Origin: Pseudomonas chlororaphis subsp. aurantiaca
GTDB taxonomy: Bacteria; Pseudomonadota; Gammaproteobacteria; Pseudomonadales; Pseudomonadaceae
NCBI RefSeq assembly: GCF_013466605.1
Contig: NZ_CP059162.1
Span: forward strand, 4,030,001 to 4,094,000
Reading direction: 5' to 3'
DNA length: 64,000 bases
Shown: positions 10,449 to 19,065 of the stretch, in pieces
Numbering within the stretch: position 1 is the stretch's first letter
Layout: each line of letters starts with the position of its first letter
Position numbers and translations under genes: made by a program
The notes under the pieces: generated by a model
What the model saw: only the letters and a program-made list of their open reading frames with translations
The model's database searches: none
Told to the model about the DNA's origin: nothing

Positions 10449-11869
10449 CAGGCGTCCCGGGTTACGCGGAGGATTTCTTCAGGGGCGGTGGCGCCGCTGC
10501 GCACCCAGCGCTCGCCGTCCTCGCGCATGCTGAACATCCCGGCGCGGCGCGCGGCGGCGCGCAGCGCCTGTTCGTCGGCGCCCTGGTGGATCAGGCTGCG
10601 AATGTCGTCGTCGATGCAGAACAGCTCGTGGATGCCGGTCCGCCCGCTATAGCCGACCTGGTTGCAGGCCGGGCAGCCCACCGGGCGCCAGGTGCCGGGG
10701 GCGGTCGGGTCTTCTTCCTTGCAGTGCGGGCACAGCCGGCGCACCAGGCGCTGGGCCAGCACCCCGAGCATCGACGAGGCCAGCAGGAACGGCTCGACGC
10801 CCATGTCGATCAGGCGGTTGACCGCCGACACCGCGTCGTTGGTGTGCAGGGTCGCCAGCACCAGGTGGCCGGTGAGCGAAGCCTGCACGGCGATCTGCGC
10901 GGTTTCCAGGTCGCGGATCTCGCCGATCATGATGATGTCCGGGTCCTGGCGCAGGATCGCGCGCAGGGCCAGGGCGAAAGTCATGTCGATCTTGGCGTTG
11001 ACCTGGATCTGGCTGATCCCCGGCAGGTCGTACTCCACCGGGTCCTCGACGGTGAGGATGTTGCTGGTGCTGGCGTCCAGCCGCGCCAGGGCGGCGTAGA
11101 GGCTGGTGGTCTTGCCGCTGCCGGTGGGGCCGGTGACCAGCACGATGCCGTGGGGCTGGCGGATCAGGTGGTCGAGCTTGCCCAGCACCTGCGGGTCCAT
11201 CCCCAGGGTTTCCAGTTGCAGGCGCCCGGCCTGTTTATCCAGCAGACGCATCACCACCCGTTCGCCATGGCCGGTGGGCACCGTGGACACCCGGATATCG
11301 ATGGGCCGCCCGGCCACGCGCAAGGCGATGCGGCCGTCCTGGGGCAGGCGTTTTTCGGCGATGTCGAGCTGGGCCATGATCTTGATCCGCGACACCAGCG
11401 CGCCATGCAGGGCCTTGCGCGGCGAGACCACGTCACGCAGCGTGCCGTCGACCCGGTAGCGCACCACCGAATGGCTTTCATACGGCTCGATATGGATATC
11501 GCTGGCCTCGTCCCGCGCGGCCTGGGTCAGCAAGGCGTTGATCATGCGGATCACCGGCGCGCCGTCCTGGGTGTCCAGCAGGTCGGTGATTTCCGGGATG
11601 TCCTGCATCAGTCGGTCGAGGTCGACTTCGTTCTCGGCGGCGCCGACCACCGCGGCGGCGCTGCCGGTGTCGGAATAGGCGCTGGCCAGCAGGCCGTCGA
11701 GTTCCTCGTCGCGCACCCGCTCCAGGCGTGCCGGGCCGAACTGGCGGCGCACTTCGCTGATCGACCAGCCGGGGGTCGAGGGGCAAACCAGGAGTACGGC
11801 GCCCTCCTCGCTGTGACGCAGGAGGATGCGTTGGGATTTGGCCCAGGCATAAGGGAGCTGTGGGTTCAT
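10448..11869 (-). CDS. hxcR: Type II secretion ATPase GspE (HxcR)
   Basis: A 473-residue cytoplasmic secretion ATPase that powers pseudopilus assembly. Visible motifs are Walker A GPTGSGKTT (about residue 250), an Asp box near TVEDPVEY, Walker B IIMIGEIRD (about 315), a His box ATLHTND, and the GspE-type zinc site CPHC...CPAC (about 390-412). The N-terminal N1E/N2E region carries ASDIHIEPY and RYRVDG. It binds the inner-membrane protein HxcY in known systems. Its start is separated from upstream hxcQ by a long non-coding palindromic repeat, unusual inside an otherwise overlapping gene run, so it may need its own promoter. Confidence 0.93.
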   Translation of the reverse strand: MNPQLPYAWAKSQRILLRHSEEGAVLLVCPSTPGWSISEVRRQFGPARLERVRDEELDGLLASAYSDTGSAAAVVGAAENEVDLDRLMQDIPEITDLLDTQDGAPVIRMINALLTQAARDEASDIHIEPYESHSVVRYRVDGTLRDVVSPRKALHGALVSRIKIMAQLDIAEKRLPQDGRIALRVAGRPIDIRVSTVPTGHGERVVMRLLDKQAGRLQLETLGMDPQVLGKLDHLIRQPHGIVLVTGPTGSGKTTSLYAALARLDASTSNILTVEDPVEYDLPGISQIQVNAKIDMTFALALRAILRQDPDIIMIGEIRDLETAQIAVQASLTGHLVLATLHTNDAVSAVNRLIDMGVEPFLLASSMLGVLAQRLVRRLCPHCKEEDPTAPGTWRPVGCPACNQVGYSGRTGIHELFCIDDDIRSLIHQGADEQALRAAARRAGMFSMREDGERWVRSGATAPEEILRVTRDA

Positions 11870-11905
11870 GGGAGTGCCTCCGGGCCTTGGCCTGGGCCGT
11901 GTGCA

Positions 11906-12756
11906 TATCCGTTGCTGCGGTAACGGCCGTTGGCGGTTCCGCCCTTACGGCGAAGTGAGTGTATATATCCGTTACTGCGGTCAAGGCCGCTGACGGTTCC
12001 GCCCTTACGGCGGGTCACTTTGGAAAAGCCGGAAGCCGGCCCAGCCCAAAGTAACCAAAGGGCTCTTGCCCCAAGCGTCCGGTCCTCGCTAGGGCTCGGA
12101 TTCCCTCGCTCCGGTCCTGCTCCGTGGGCCGCCGCCCCAGGCCATCCACGGCCTGGGGTGGCTAACTCGGCATCCCTGCCGAGTTGCCCATTGCGCAGAA
12201 TCTCTACTCCACCTTCCGACGGGGCAAGAAAACCAAAAGCAATGCGAGGCGACCTGCCTGCCGGCCTGTCTGAGAACACGTTCCCTGTAGCCGCTGCCGC
12301 AGGCTGCGATCGGCTGCGAAGCAGACGCAAAACCATGCGCCTCGATCTGCCTGAAACACCGCGCCGTCTGGTTTGGCGTGCGCTGCGCGCCCGATCGCAG
12401 CCTTCGGCAGCGGCTACAAGAAGCGCGTAAAACGCGCTTGGCTCTTGCTCTTGCTCTTGCTCTTGCTCTTGCTGTGGCTCTCGCTCTTGATCTACCCGCC
12501 CCTTTCCCAGAGGCCGAACGCAGGCGTTGCGTAGGGGGTAGCGCGGCAGGGATGCCGCGCTAGCCGCCCAAGGCCATGGATGGCCTGTGGCGGCGGGCCC
12601 CCGGAGCAATGCCGGAGTGAGGGCACCCCGAGCCTTAGCGAGGGGCCGAATGGAGGGGCGAGACCTTTTGGTTACTTTTGGGGCGTTTGCCAAAAGTGAC
12701 CCGCCGTAAGGGCAGAACCCTAAGCAGCCGTTACCGCAGCAACGGATATGTACACC
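11906..12756. repeat. Long palindromic intergenic repeat between hxcR and hxcQ
   Basis: The two ends are inverted copies. TATCCGTTGCTGCGGTAACGG near 11908 reappears reversed near 12737-12755. GCCCTTACGGCGGGTCAC near 12001 reappears reversed near 12695-12715. Inner parts are also related inversely (GGTTACTTT, the AGGCCATCCACGGCCT stretch, GGCATCCCTGCCG). The left end holds a near-perfect tandem duplication of about 58 bases (11907-11954 and 11965-12012). A nested pair of REP-like arms (TAGCCGCTGCCGCAGGCTG near 12289 and its inverse near 12395-12418) sits in the centre. No convincing gene lies inside; open frames here are by-products of the repeat. Similar sequences are familiar from other Pseudomonas genomes. 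Confidence 0.75.
12441..12470. repeat. Hexanucleotide microsatellite (GCTCTT)5
   Basis: Five perfect tandem copies of GCTCTT are followed by decayed copies (GCTGTG, GCTCTC, GCTCTT). The tract lies in the spacer loop of the hxcR-hxcQ palindromic repeat. Such tracts can vary in copy number by slippage. Confidence 0.85.
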
Positions 12757-12758
12757 AA

Positions 12759-15149
12759 TCATTGCACCGGCACCGCTTTGATTCTCGCTCTCGGCGCTGG
12801 CGACGACACCGGCACAGCCCCCGGCACCCCCTGCTCCGCCGTCGGCAATTGCGGCGCCTGCATGTCCGGCATGGCCCAGCTGCGATCCGGCTGCAGGCCG
12901 CCCTGGGCGCGGCGCATGAAGTCGTAGCGGTTGAGGGTGATGCTGCGCCCCGCGGCACTGTCGCGAATGATGTAGGGCCGCAGGAACACCATCAGGTTGG
13001 TCTTGTTGGTCGAGCGGCTTTCGTTGCGAAACAGCGCGCCGATCCCGGGAAGGGTCGACAGCCACGGCACCGCGTTGTTGCTCTGGCTGTAGCCGTCCTG
13101 CAGCAGGCCGCCGAGGACCATGATCTGGCCGTCGTCGAGCAGGATGCTGGTGTCGATCGCACGTTTGTTGGTCACGGTACCAGCCTGCACCGAGGCGCGC
13201 TGGTCGACGCTGCTGACTTCCTGATAGATGTCGAGCTTGACCGTGCCACCTTCGGAAATCTGTGGCCGCACATTCAGCTTCAGGCCGACTTCTTCGCGCT
13301 GCACGGTCTGGAACGGGTTGTTGCTGGTGCCGCCCCCGCCGGTGACGTAGCTGCCGGTGACGAAGGGAATGGTCTGGCCGACGAAGATGCTCGCCGCTTC
13401 GTTGTCCAGGGTCAGCAGGTTCGGGGTCGACAGCACGTTGTTCCCGCCCTTGCTCTTCAGGGCCCGGGCCAGCACCTTGAGGTCGAGGATCTTGCCGATC
13501 CCGGGGATGTCCACGGTGCCGTTGACCAGGCCGACGTTGAGGCCCTGGGGCAGCACGTCGAGGCTGGTCTTGCCGTTGAGGTTGAGGCCGCTGCCGCCCA
13601 GGTTGGCGCCGCCGATGATGCCGCTGCCACCGAGATTGCCGGTCTGCCACTGCACGCCGAATTCGGCGGCGTCGTCTTCGTTGACTTCGACGATCAGGCT
13701 TTCGATCACCACCTGGGCGCGGCGCTGGTCGAGCATGTCGATGACTTCCCGCAGGTTGCGGTACAAAGGTTCCGGCGCAGAAATCAGCAAGGTGTTGGTG
13801 GTGGCGTCGGCCTGGATGGTCACGCCGCCGGCACTGAAGGCAGTGTTCTGGTCGGACGCCTGGGTGCCGCCCTGGCTGCTGCTGGAACCGCCGCCCTGGG
13901 CATAACCGCTGCCGGAACTGCCGCCGCTGAGGCTGGAGCTGCCACTGGTGGAGCTGGTGCTGCCGCTCTGGCCGCTGCTGGAACTGCCGCCCTGGCTCAT
14001 GCCGCCCATGCTGCCGAGCATGGCCCGCGCGTTATCGCTGGTGCCGCTGTCGCTCTCGCCGGTGAGCAGGCCGCGCAGGGCCTGGGCCAGCTTGCCGGCC
14101 TGGGCGTTGCGCAGGTACACCACGTGCAGGTTGCTCGGGTTGCTCTGGGCATTGTCCAGCTTATAGATCAGGTTGCGCGCCAGCTCGGTGCGCTCGGGGC
14201 TGCCGGTGCGGATGATGATCGAGTTGGAGCGCGGGTCGCCGACCACGCTGACTTTCTGGGTCGGGTCGGCGCCCTGGGTTTCCAGCAGTTCGGAGACCAT
14301 GCCGGCGATGTCCACCGCAATGCCGTTCTGCACCGGCACCACGTCGGTGTCCAGGGCACTGGGAATGTCTATGCCTTCGATGATCTGCGCCACCCGGGTG
14401 AGGTTCTCGGCGTAGTCGGTGATGACGATGCTGTTGTTGCCCGGGTAGGCGTTGATCGGGTTGTTCGGCGACACGATCGGGCGCAGCACCGGGATCAGGT
14501 TCACCGCGTTTTCGTACTGCAGGCGGAAGGTGCGGGTCAGCATGCCGTTGGCCGACGGCTTGCCGGCGTTGTAGATCGGCCCGCCGAGCAGCTTGGCGTC
14601 GGCTTCCGGCACCACCTGGGCCACGCCGCCGACGTCCACCACGCTGAAGCCCTGCATGCGCAGGGCCGCCAGCAGCATGTCGTAGGCCTGGTGGGCCGGC
14701 ACTTCGCCTTCGCTGACCAGGGTCAGGTTGCCCTTGACCCGCGGGTCCACCAGGAACTGCTGGCCGGTGGAACGCGCCAAGGCCCGGACCACGGCCTGGA
14801 TATCGACGTCGACGAAATTCAGGCGCACCGGCTGGTCGCCCAGGGGATTGCGTACCACCGTGCCGCTGGCGGCGGGAGCACCGGGAGCACGTCCCGCACG
14901 GCTGATCGGATGCTGGTATTTGGGACGCTGGGTCTGTTGTGCCTGGGCCCTCTCCCGCTCGGCCACCACGTCGCCGCCACTGCGATTGGTCTCGCCCAGG
15001 GGCCGCCCCAGTTCGCTGTCCACCAGCAACGGTGGCTGTGGCTCCTTGTTGTTACTGCACGCCGCCAGCGCCAGGGCCAGCGGTCCCAGCAGGAGCAAGG
15101 GCAGCGCCTTGCGCGATTGGCGGGCGTAAAAAGAACCTGACCACTTCAT
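12759..15149 (-). CDS. hxcQ: Type II secretion outer-membrane secretin GspD (HxcQ), a lipoprotein
   Basis: A 796-residue secretin that forms the outer-membrane pore. The N-terminus has a lipobox (ALALAAC at about residues 25-31, Ser next), as in P. aeruginosa HxcQ, which pilots itself to the outer membrane without a pilotin. N0/N1-N3 domains follow (about 95-450); N3 carries a Ser/Gly-rich insert at about 374-433. The secretin core (about 470-740) shows IESLIVEVNEDDAAEFGVQW, TPNLLTLDNEAA, VGQTIPFVTGS and VPWLSTLPGIGALFR. A short proline-rich tail follows. The ATG overlaps the hxcZ stop (ATGA). The start is the only one that yields the lipoprotein signal. Confidence 0.93.
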   Translation of the reverse strand: MKWSGSFYARQSRKALPLLLLGPLALALAACSNNKEPQPPLLVDSELGRPLGETNRSGGDVVAERERAQAQQTQRPKYQHPISRAGRAPGAPAASGTVVRNPLGDQPVRLNFVDVDIQAVVRALARSTGQQFLVDPRVKGNLTLVSEGEVPAHQAYDMLLAALRMQGFSVVDVGGVAQVVPEADAKLLGGPIYNAGKPSANGMLTRTFRLQYENAVNLIPVLRPIVSPNNPINAYPGNNSIVITDYAENLTRVAQIIEGIDIPSALDTDVVPVQNGIAVDIAGMVSELLETQGADPTQKVSVVGDPRSNSIIIRTGSPERTELARNLIYKLDNAQSNPSNLHVVYLRNAQAGKLAQALRGLLTGESDSGTSDNARAMLGSMGGMSQGGSSSSGQSGSTSSTSGSSSLSGGSSGSGYAQGGGSSSSQGGTQASDQNTAFSAGGVTIQADATTNTLLISAPEPLYRNLREVIDMLDQRRAQVVIESLIVEVNEDDAAEFGVQWQTGNLGGSGIIGGANLGGSGLNLNGKTSLDVLPQGLNVGLVNGTVDIPGIGKILDLKVLARALKSKGGNNVLSTPNLLTLDNEAASIFVGQTIPFVTGSYVTGGGGTSNNPFQTVQREEVGLKLNVRPQISEGGTVKLDIYQEVSSVDQRASVQAGTVTNKRAIDTSILLDDGQIMVLGGLLQDGYSQSNNAVPWLSTLPGIGALFRNESRSTNKTNLMVFLRPYIIRDSAAGRSITLNRYDFMRRAQGGLQPDRSWAMPDMQAPQLPTAEQGVPGAVPVSSPAPRARIKAVPVQ

Positions 15150-15712
15150 GAAGCTTCCTTAGCGCCAAGCGCCTGATCCATGCGAACGGTTCCGGACAGT
15201 TTGCCTGCCGTGCCATCGATGTCGGCCGGCCCCGCGCGTTGCAGGCGGGCCTCCACCACTTCCAGGGAAAACTGCCGGGGATTGCCCAGCAGCCAACCGA
15301 CCACGGCATCCGCCGGGGCCTCTTGAAAACTCAAGTGCCAGGCCTGGGATTCGCCCTCGCCCGCCAGCTGCAACTGGTACAGCCCCTGCAAACCGGCGGC
15401 ATCCAGGGTCTGGCGCAAGGACTGCTCCAGGCTCTGCCCCGGCTCGCCGCCACGGGGCCCGCCGGCCTGGTGCAACACCAGCTCCAGGGCTTCGGACTGG
15501 GAGCGCAGCTTGGGGATCTCGGCCTGCCAGTAATCGATCTTTTTCAACGCCGGCTCGATCAGCACCAGCCATACCAGCAAGCCACCCAGCACCGCCGCCG
15601 CGCCGGCCAGCAAGCGTTTCTCGCGCAGGGCCAGGCCGTTCCAGTACAGCTGTGCCTGGGCGGCCTGACGCTGCCAGCGCTGCCGGTAACGGCTAAGGCT
15701 CAGCTTATTCAT
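15146..15712 (-). CDS. hxcZ: Type II secretion protein GspM (HxcZ)
   Basis: The preferred start is the ATG at 15712, giving 188 residues beginning MNKLSLSRYRQRWQRQ. It overlaps the end of hxcY by 8 bases; an open frame upstream inside hxcY has no support. One transmembrane helix (about 35-55, LLAGAAAVLGGLLVWLVLIEP) is followed by a periplasmic coiled-coil and ferredoxin-like region (ALKKIDYWQAEIPKLRSQSEALEL). This is the standard GspM layout, which stabilises GspL in the inner-membrane platform. GspM sequences diverge strongly, so the call rests on topology, size and position between GspL and GspD. Confidence 0.82.
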   Translation of the reverse strand: MNKLSLSRYRQRWQRQAAQAQLYWNGLALREKRLLAGAAAVLGGLLVWLVLIEPALKKIDYWQAEIPKLRSQSEALELVLHQAGGPRGGEPGQSLEQSLRQTLDAAGLQGLYQLQLAGEGESQAWHLSFQEAPADAVVGWLLGNPRQFSLEVVEARLQRAGPADIDGTAGKLSGTVRMDQALGAKEAS

Positions 15713-16898
15713 CCTCGTCTTCCTCGCTGTCGTCGGCTTCCATCGGCACTGCGCCGGTCGCCATGCCTGTGGCCGCACGCAGGGTCCAGCCCTGGTCGCT
15801 GGGGCTGGCTTCAAGCCCGGCCTGGGTCAGCAGGCCCTGCCAGCCGCTGTCGGGCGCGGGGACGCGGGTGTCGTTGAGCAGGCTCAGCTGCAATTCACCG
15901 TTCTGGTAATTCAGTTGCTCGACTCCGCCAATCACGAAAGGCATGGCGTTGCTGGCCTGCTGCACCAGGCTGTTGAAGCTTTGCGGGGCGTCGCCGCCGG
16001 CACCGCTCTGGCGCGCAGCCAGTTGCTGACGCGCCTGTTGCAGGGGGTTGAGGATCACCGGCAATTCCGGGAACACCTGCTGCACCCGTTGGCTCATCTG
16101 CGCCTTGAGCTGCTGGCCCTGGGCCGCCTGGCGCGCGGCGTAAAGGTTCAGGCCGAGGGTCCAGACCACCAGCGCCGCCGCGCACAGTGCCGCGGCACGG
16201 CCCCAGCCCTGTTGGCGAGCGCTGTTGTTCTGCACGCCGCCGTGCAGGCCCCAGGCGGGTGCTTGGCCGGTCCAGCGACAGCTGTCCGGCAGTTGCTCCA
16301 GCGCCCCTTGCGGGGCCGCCTCACCTATCCATTGCAGCCCGGCACCATTGGCCAGCAGGGCCTGCAAGGCGTCCTCCGGCAGCGGCTGCACACTGCCCTG
16401 CTGCGGGCTATGACGCAGCAGCAGGTGCTGGTCCTGCAGGCAGGCAGTCAACTGGCTCGCCACCGGCACCGGCAAGGCATAGGGCGCCGGGTACAGGCCG
16501 CGCAGTTTCAGGCCAGCCTGCTCCAGCACCTGGCCGAGCCGCGCCAGCGTTTCGCGTGGCAACCAGCTGATGTGCACCTGGCCGTCGCTGTCGCGCGGGC
16601 TGTGGGCCACGTACATGCTGTCGCTGTGGCCGAGAATCAGCGCCTGGGCCGCACAGGCCACCGCCGCGCTGACCTTGGCCGGCGCCAGGACCGGCAGCTC
16701 GATGCTCGCCAGCAGGCTGTCCTCGGGGTGCAGGAAACACTCCACGGCCGGCGCCTTGGGCACCTGCCCCAACTGCATCAGACTGGCTTCGCCGGCTTCC
16801 TTGACCTGGCCTTCTTTAGCCTGGAGCCGGGCGAAGCTCACCCGGCTCTCGGCCGTCAGTGTGTGCAAGGGCGGCAGGCTGACCCGCAAGCGGCTCAT
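15705..16898 (-). CDS. hxcY: Type II secretion protein GspL (HxcY)
   Basis: With the ATG at 16898 (overlapping the hxcX stop as ATGA) the protein has 397 residues, starting MSRLRVSLPPLHTLTAES. The N-terminal actin-like cytoplasmic domain (about 1-240) recruits the HxcR ATPase in known systems. One membrane helix (about 248-268, GRAAALCAAALVVWTLGLNLYAA) leads to a periplasmic domain (about 270-385). An acidic tail DDSEEDEDE ends the protein. It completes the HxcX-Y-Z-Q overlapping gene run. Confidence 0.85.
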   Translation of the reverse strand: MSRLRVSLPPLHTLTAESRVSFARLQAKEGQVKEAGEASLMQLGQVPKAPAVECFLHPEDSLLASIELPVLAPAKVSAAVACAAQALILGHSDSMYVAHSPRDSDGQVHISWLPRETLARLGQVLEQAGLKLRGLYPAPYALPVPVASQLTACLQDQHLLLRHSPQQGSVQPLPEDALQALLANGAGLQWIGEAAPQGALEQLPDSCRWTGQAPAWGLHGGVQNNSARQQGWGRAAALCAAALVVWTLGLNLYAARQAAQGQQLKAQMSQRVQQVFPELPVILNPLQQARQQLAARQSGAGGDAPQSFNSLVQQASNAMPFVIGGVEQLNYQNGELQLSLLNDTRVPAPDSGWQGLLTQAGLEASPSDQGWTLRAATGMATGAVPMEADDSEEDEDE

Positions 16899-17878
16899 AC
16901 GCCCACCCGTGACCAGATCACCCGCGGCATGTTGTCTTCGCTGCGGTGCAGCAAGGCCAGCAGCTTGACCCGCCGCCGCTCGCCGCGGGCCTGGCCTTGC
17001 AGGCGGAACCACTCGCTGGTGATGCCGACCCGCACCGCGTCCGCCGGTACGTGCGGCATGCGCAGGCGGTTGATGAAGTCACCCTGGTTGATGAACCACT
17101 GGCCGCTGTCGCGCTCGGCGATCAGCGCCTTGGCCCGTGGCAGCGCCAGCCCCGGCACGGTCGCGGCGAGCACTTCGGCGCTGGCGGTATTGCCGTTGAC
17201 CCAGGTATTGGCCGGCAGGATGGTGACAAAGGGTTCCAGGCGCGCCAGCAGCTTTTCATCGACGCCGTTCACCCCCAGCAGGTCGTCGAGGCTGCGCAGC
17301 ATCGGCTGCTTGGCCGGCAGCGGTTTGCGCGCGGCCTCGGGCGAAATGTCGCGACCGCTGTGGAAACCGCTATTGACCGGCGGCGCCGTGCCTTCCGGGC
17401 TCAACAGTCGTGGGTAGGACGCAATCACCCGCTGGCTGATGCGCTGGCCCAGGGTCGCGTTGACCCCCAGCAGTTCGCACAGGCGCTGGAAATTCTCTAT
17501 CTGCAACGGGTCGAGGCGGTCGTTGGCCAGCAGGTTGCGCAGGTTGAACTTGCTCTGCTCGTCCTCCAGCCGGCCCTCGAACGGCCCGGCGCCCGGGCCC
17601 AGGGCCGCGAGTTGGATCGGCCGTGCCCAGTTCTGGTCGAGGCGGGTCAGCACGTCGCGCTGGCGGTCTTCCCACAGGCGCTGGCGGCTGACTTCCATGC
17701 CGCCCTGCAGCTGCCAGCTGCCCTGGACCCGCAGTTGCTCGCTTTCCAGCCCGCGGGTGAACAGGGTCTGGCGGGTCAGCATGCCGCCGGCGATCACCGC
17801 CACCACGGCGGCGATCAACAAGGCGCTGATAATGGCCATGCCACGCTGTTTCGCCGCTGTCGGCGAACGGGCTGTCAT
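16895..17878 (-). CDS. hxcX: Type II secretion minor pseudopilin GspK (HxcX)
   Basis: A 327-residue large minor pseudopilin that caps the pseudopilus tip with GspI and GspJ. The prepilin site is QRG-MAIISALLIAAVVAVIAGG (cleavage after Gly-13); the residue after Gly is Met rather than Phe and the usual Glu+5 is absent, both normal for GspK. The large insert domain (about 95-270) contains DEQSKFNLRNLL and helix-hairpin-helix-like DDLLGVNGVDEKLLARLEPFVTILP. It starts 8 bases after the hxcT stop and overlaps hxcY. Confidence 0.9.
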   Translation of the reverse strand: MTARSPTAAKQRGMAIISALLIAAVVAVIAGGMLTRQTLFTRGLESEQLRVQGSWQLQGGMEVSRQRLWEDRQRDVLTRLDQNWARPIQLAALGPGAGPFEGRLEDEQSKFNLRNLLANDRLDPLQIENFQRLCELLGVNATLGQRISQRVIASYPRLLSPEGTAPPVNSGFHSGRDISPEAARKPLPAKQPMLRSLDDLLGVNGVDEKLLARLEPFVTILPANTWVNGNTASAEVLAATVPGLALPRAKALIAERDSGQWFINQGDFINRLRMPHVPADAVRVGITSEWFRLQGQARGERRRVKLLALLHRSEDNMPRVIWSRVGV

Positions 17879-17886
17879 GGCGGCGC

Positions 17887-18354
17887 TTACAACTGCCAGG
17901 AGCCGATATCGGCATTCACGCCGTCACCGTCTGGCTGGCCGTCGGCCCCCAGGGAGAACACATCCACTTCGCCGTTGGCCCCCGGGTTCAGGTAATGGTA
18001 AGGACGGCCCCAGGGGTCGTTGGGCAGGCGTTCCAGGTAGGAGCGCCAGTTGCTGTTCTTGGCATCCGCCGGGCGTTCCACCAGCACTTTCAGGCCCTGG
18101 TTCATGCTCGGGTAGGTGCCGTGGTCGAGGCGATAGAGCTTGAGGGCCTGCATCAGCCCACCGATGTCCTGCTTGGCCGCGGTGGCCCGGGCCTGGTCCG
18201 GACGGTCGAGCACCTTGGGCACCACCATCGCGGCCAGGATCCCGAGAATGACCACCACCACCATGATCTCGATCAGGGTGAAACCGCCCTGGCCGCGCGG
18301 GCGGCGGGGCTGAAGATGAGGCTGGGGGTGTGACGTGAAGCGCACGACATCCAT
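17887..18354 (-). CDS. hxcT: Type II secretion major pseudopilin GspG (HxcT)
   Basis: The chosen ATG at 18354 follows AAGGAACGTCGAG and gives 155 residues (MDVVRFTSHPQPH...); a longer reading upstream lacks a ribosome site. The prepilin leader ends in GQGG and is followed by FTLIEIMVVVVILGILAAMVVP, the class III signal processed by the shared prepilin peptidase PilD (not in this window). The C-terminal GspG signature LPNDPWGRPYHYLNPG and FSLGADGQPDGDGVNADIGSW (calcium-binding loop) is intact. It is the main pseudopilus subunit and first gene of the minus-strand run. Confidence 0.93.
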   Translation of the reverse strand: MDVVRFTSHPQPHLQPRRPRGQGGFTLIEIMVVVVILGILAAMVVPKVLDRPDQARATAAKQDIGGLMQALKLYRLDHGTYPSMNQGLKVLVERPADAKNSNWRSYLERLPNDPWGRPYHYLNPGANGEVDVFSLGADGQPDGDGVNADIGSWQL

Positions 18355-18502
18355 CTCGACGTTCCTTGGCTTGATTTCGATTCGTCGCGCAGTGTTGCAA
18401 GAAAATATGTCAGTGATATTGACGTTGCTCGGGAGTGACCGTAGCCAATCGGTCAAATTTGCCGGTTAGGCTGCAAGCCTTCATTCGCGCCACGAGACGT
18501 CC
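18355..18502. promoter_or_regulatory. Divergent promoter region between hxcT and hxcV
   Basis: A 148-base gap between divergent pseudopilin genes must drive both. It is AT-richer than its flanks (AAGAAAATATGTCAGTGATA near 18400). TGTCA and TTGAC elements lie about 12 bases apart near 18407-18423, but the spacing does not fit a clean Pho box. I could not assign a definite -10/-35 or VreI-type promoter. Confidence 0.5.
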
Positions 18503-18931
18503 ATGCCGCGGCCACGCCAGCCACTACCCGAACGACCCGCCAGACGGCCAGCCACCCAACAACGGGGCTTCACCCTGATCGAGGTGCTGGTGGCGCTGGC
18601 AATCATTGCCGTGGCCATGTCGGCGGCGATCCGCGTGGCCGGGTTGATGACCCAGAGCAATGGTTTGCTGCGGGATAGATCCATCGCCCTGCTGGCGGCC
18701 CAGTCGCGCCTGGCGGAAGTGCGCCTGGAAGGCCGCCTGCCGCCCGGGACCAAGAACATCGAGTGCGACCAGGGCCGGCTCAAGCTGCGCTGCGAGCAGA
18801 ACATCGCCCCCAGCCCCGATCCGCGGCTGTCCAGGGTCAGCGTGCGGGTCCTCGACCGCAGCCGCGAGGCCCCGCCCCTGGCGCGCCTGGACACCCTGGT
18901 CGCGCGGGTGCCGAAAAATCCCAATCGTTAA
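18503..18931 (+). CDS. hxcV: Type II secretion minor pseudopilin GspI (HxcV)
   Basis: A 142-residue protein with an extended basic leader (MPRPRQPLPERPARRPATQQRG) and the prepilin motif G-FTLIEVLVALAIIAVAMSAAIR. The GspI family fold follows: SNGLLRDRSIALLAAQSRLAEVRLEGRLPPGT, a Cys pair (C-x9-C, about 88 and 97) and a C-terminal strand region. GspI nucleates the pseudopilus tip complex with GspJ and GspK. It is transcribed opposite to hxcT and away from hxcP, so the Hxc genes occupy at least four transcription units. Confidence 0.88.
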   Translation: MPRPRQPLPERPARRPATQQRGFTLIEVLVALAIIAVAMSAAIRVAGLMTQSNGLLRDRSIALLAAQSRLAEVRLEGRLPPGTKNIECDQGRLKLRCEQNIAPSPDPRLSRVSVRVLDRSREAPPLARLDTLVARVPKNPNR

Positions 18932-18941
18932 GGCCAAGGGA

Positions 18942-18970
18942 CTCTGTAGGAGCGAAGCTTGCTCGCGATG
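18942..18970. repeat. REP element after hxcV
   Basis: One REP copy (CTCTGTAGGAGCGAAGCTTG at its left end, then CTCGCGATGC) follows hxcV between the convergent hxcV and hxcP ends. Confidence 0.75.
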
Positions 18971-19065
18971 CCCCTCAACGACACTCGCCTATTGCTGGAT
19001 AAACGCAGCGCGCTTCAGCCCATCACGGGCAATCGTGCCTCAATCGGCCGCGCCTGGCCGTCGTC

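Noticed and set aside
11866..13650. A 594-codon minus-strand open frame spanning the palindromic repeat and the 3' half of hxcQ
   Set aside because: It runs through a non-coding repeat and overlaps hxcQ in another frame; the composition is R/Q/P/G-rich filler.
12678..15140. An 820-codon plus-strand open frame opposite hxcQ
   Set aside because: Antisense shadow of the secretin gene; no ribosome site or recognisable family.
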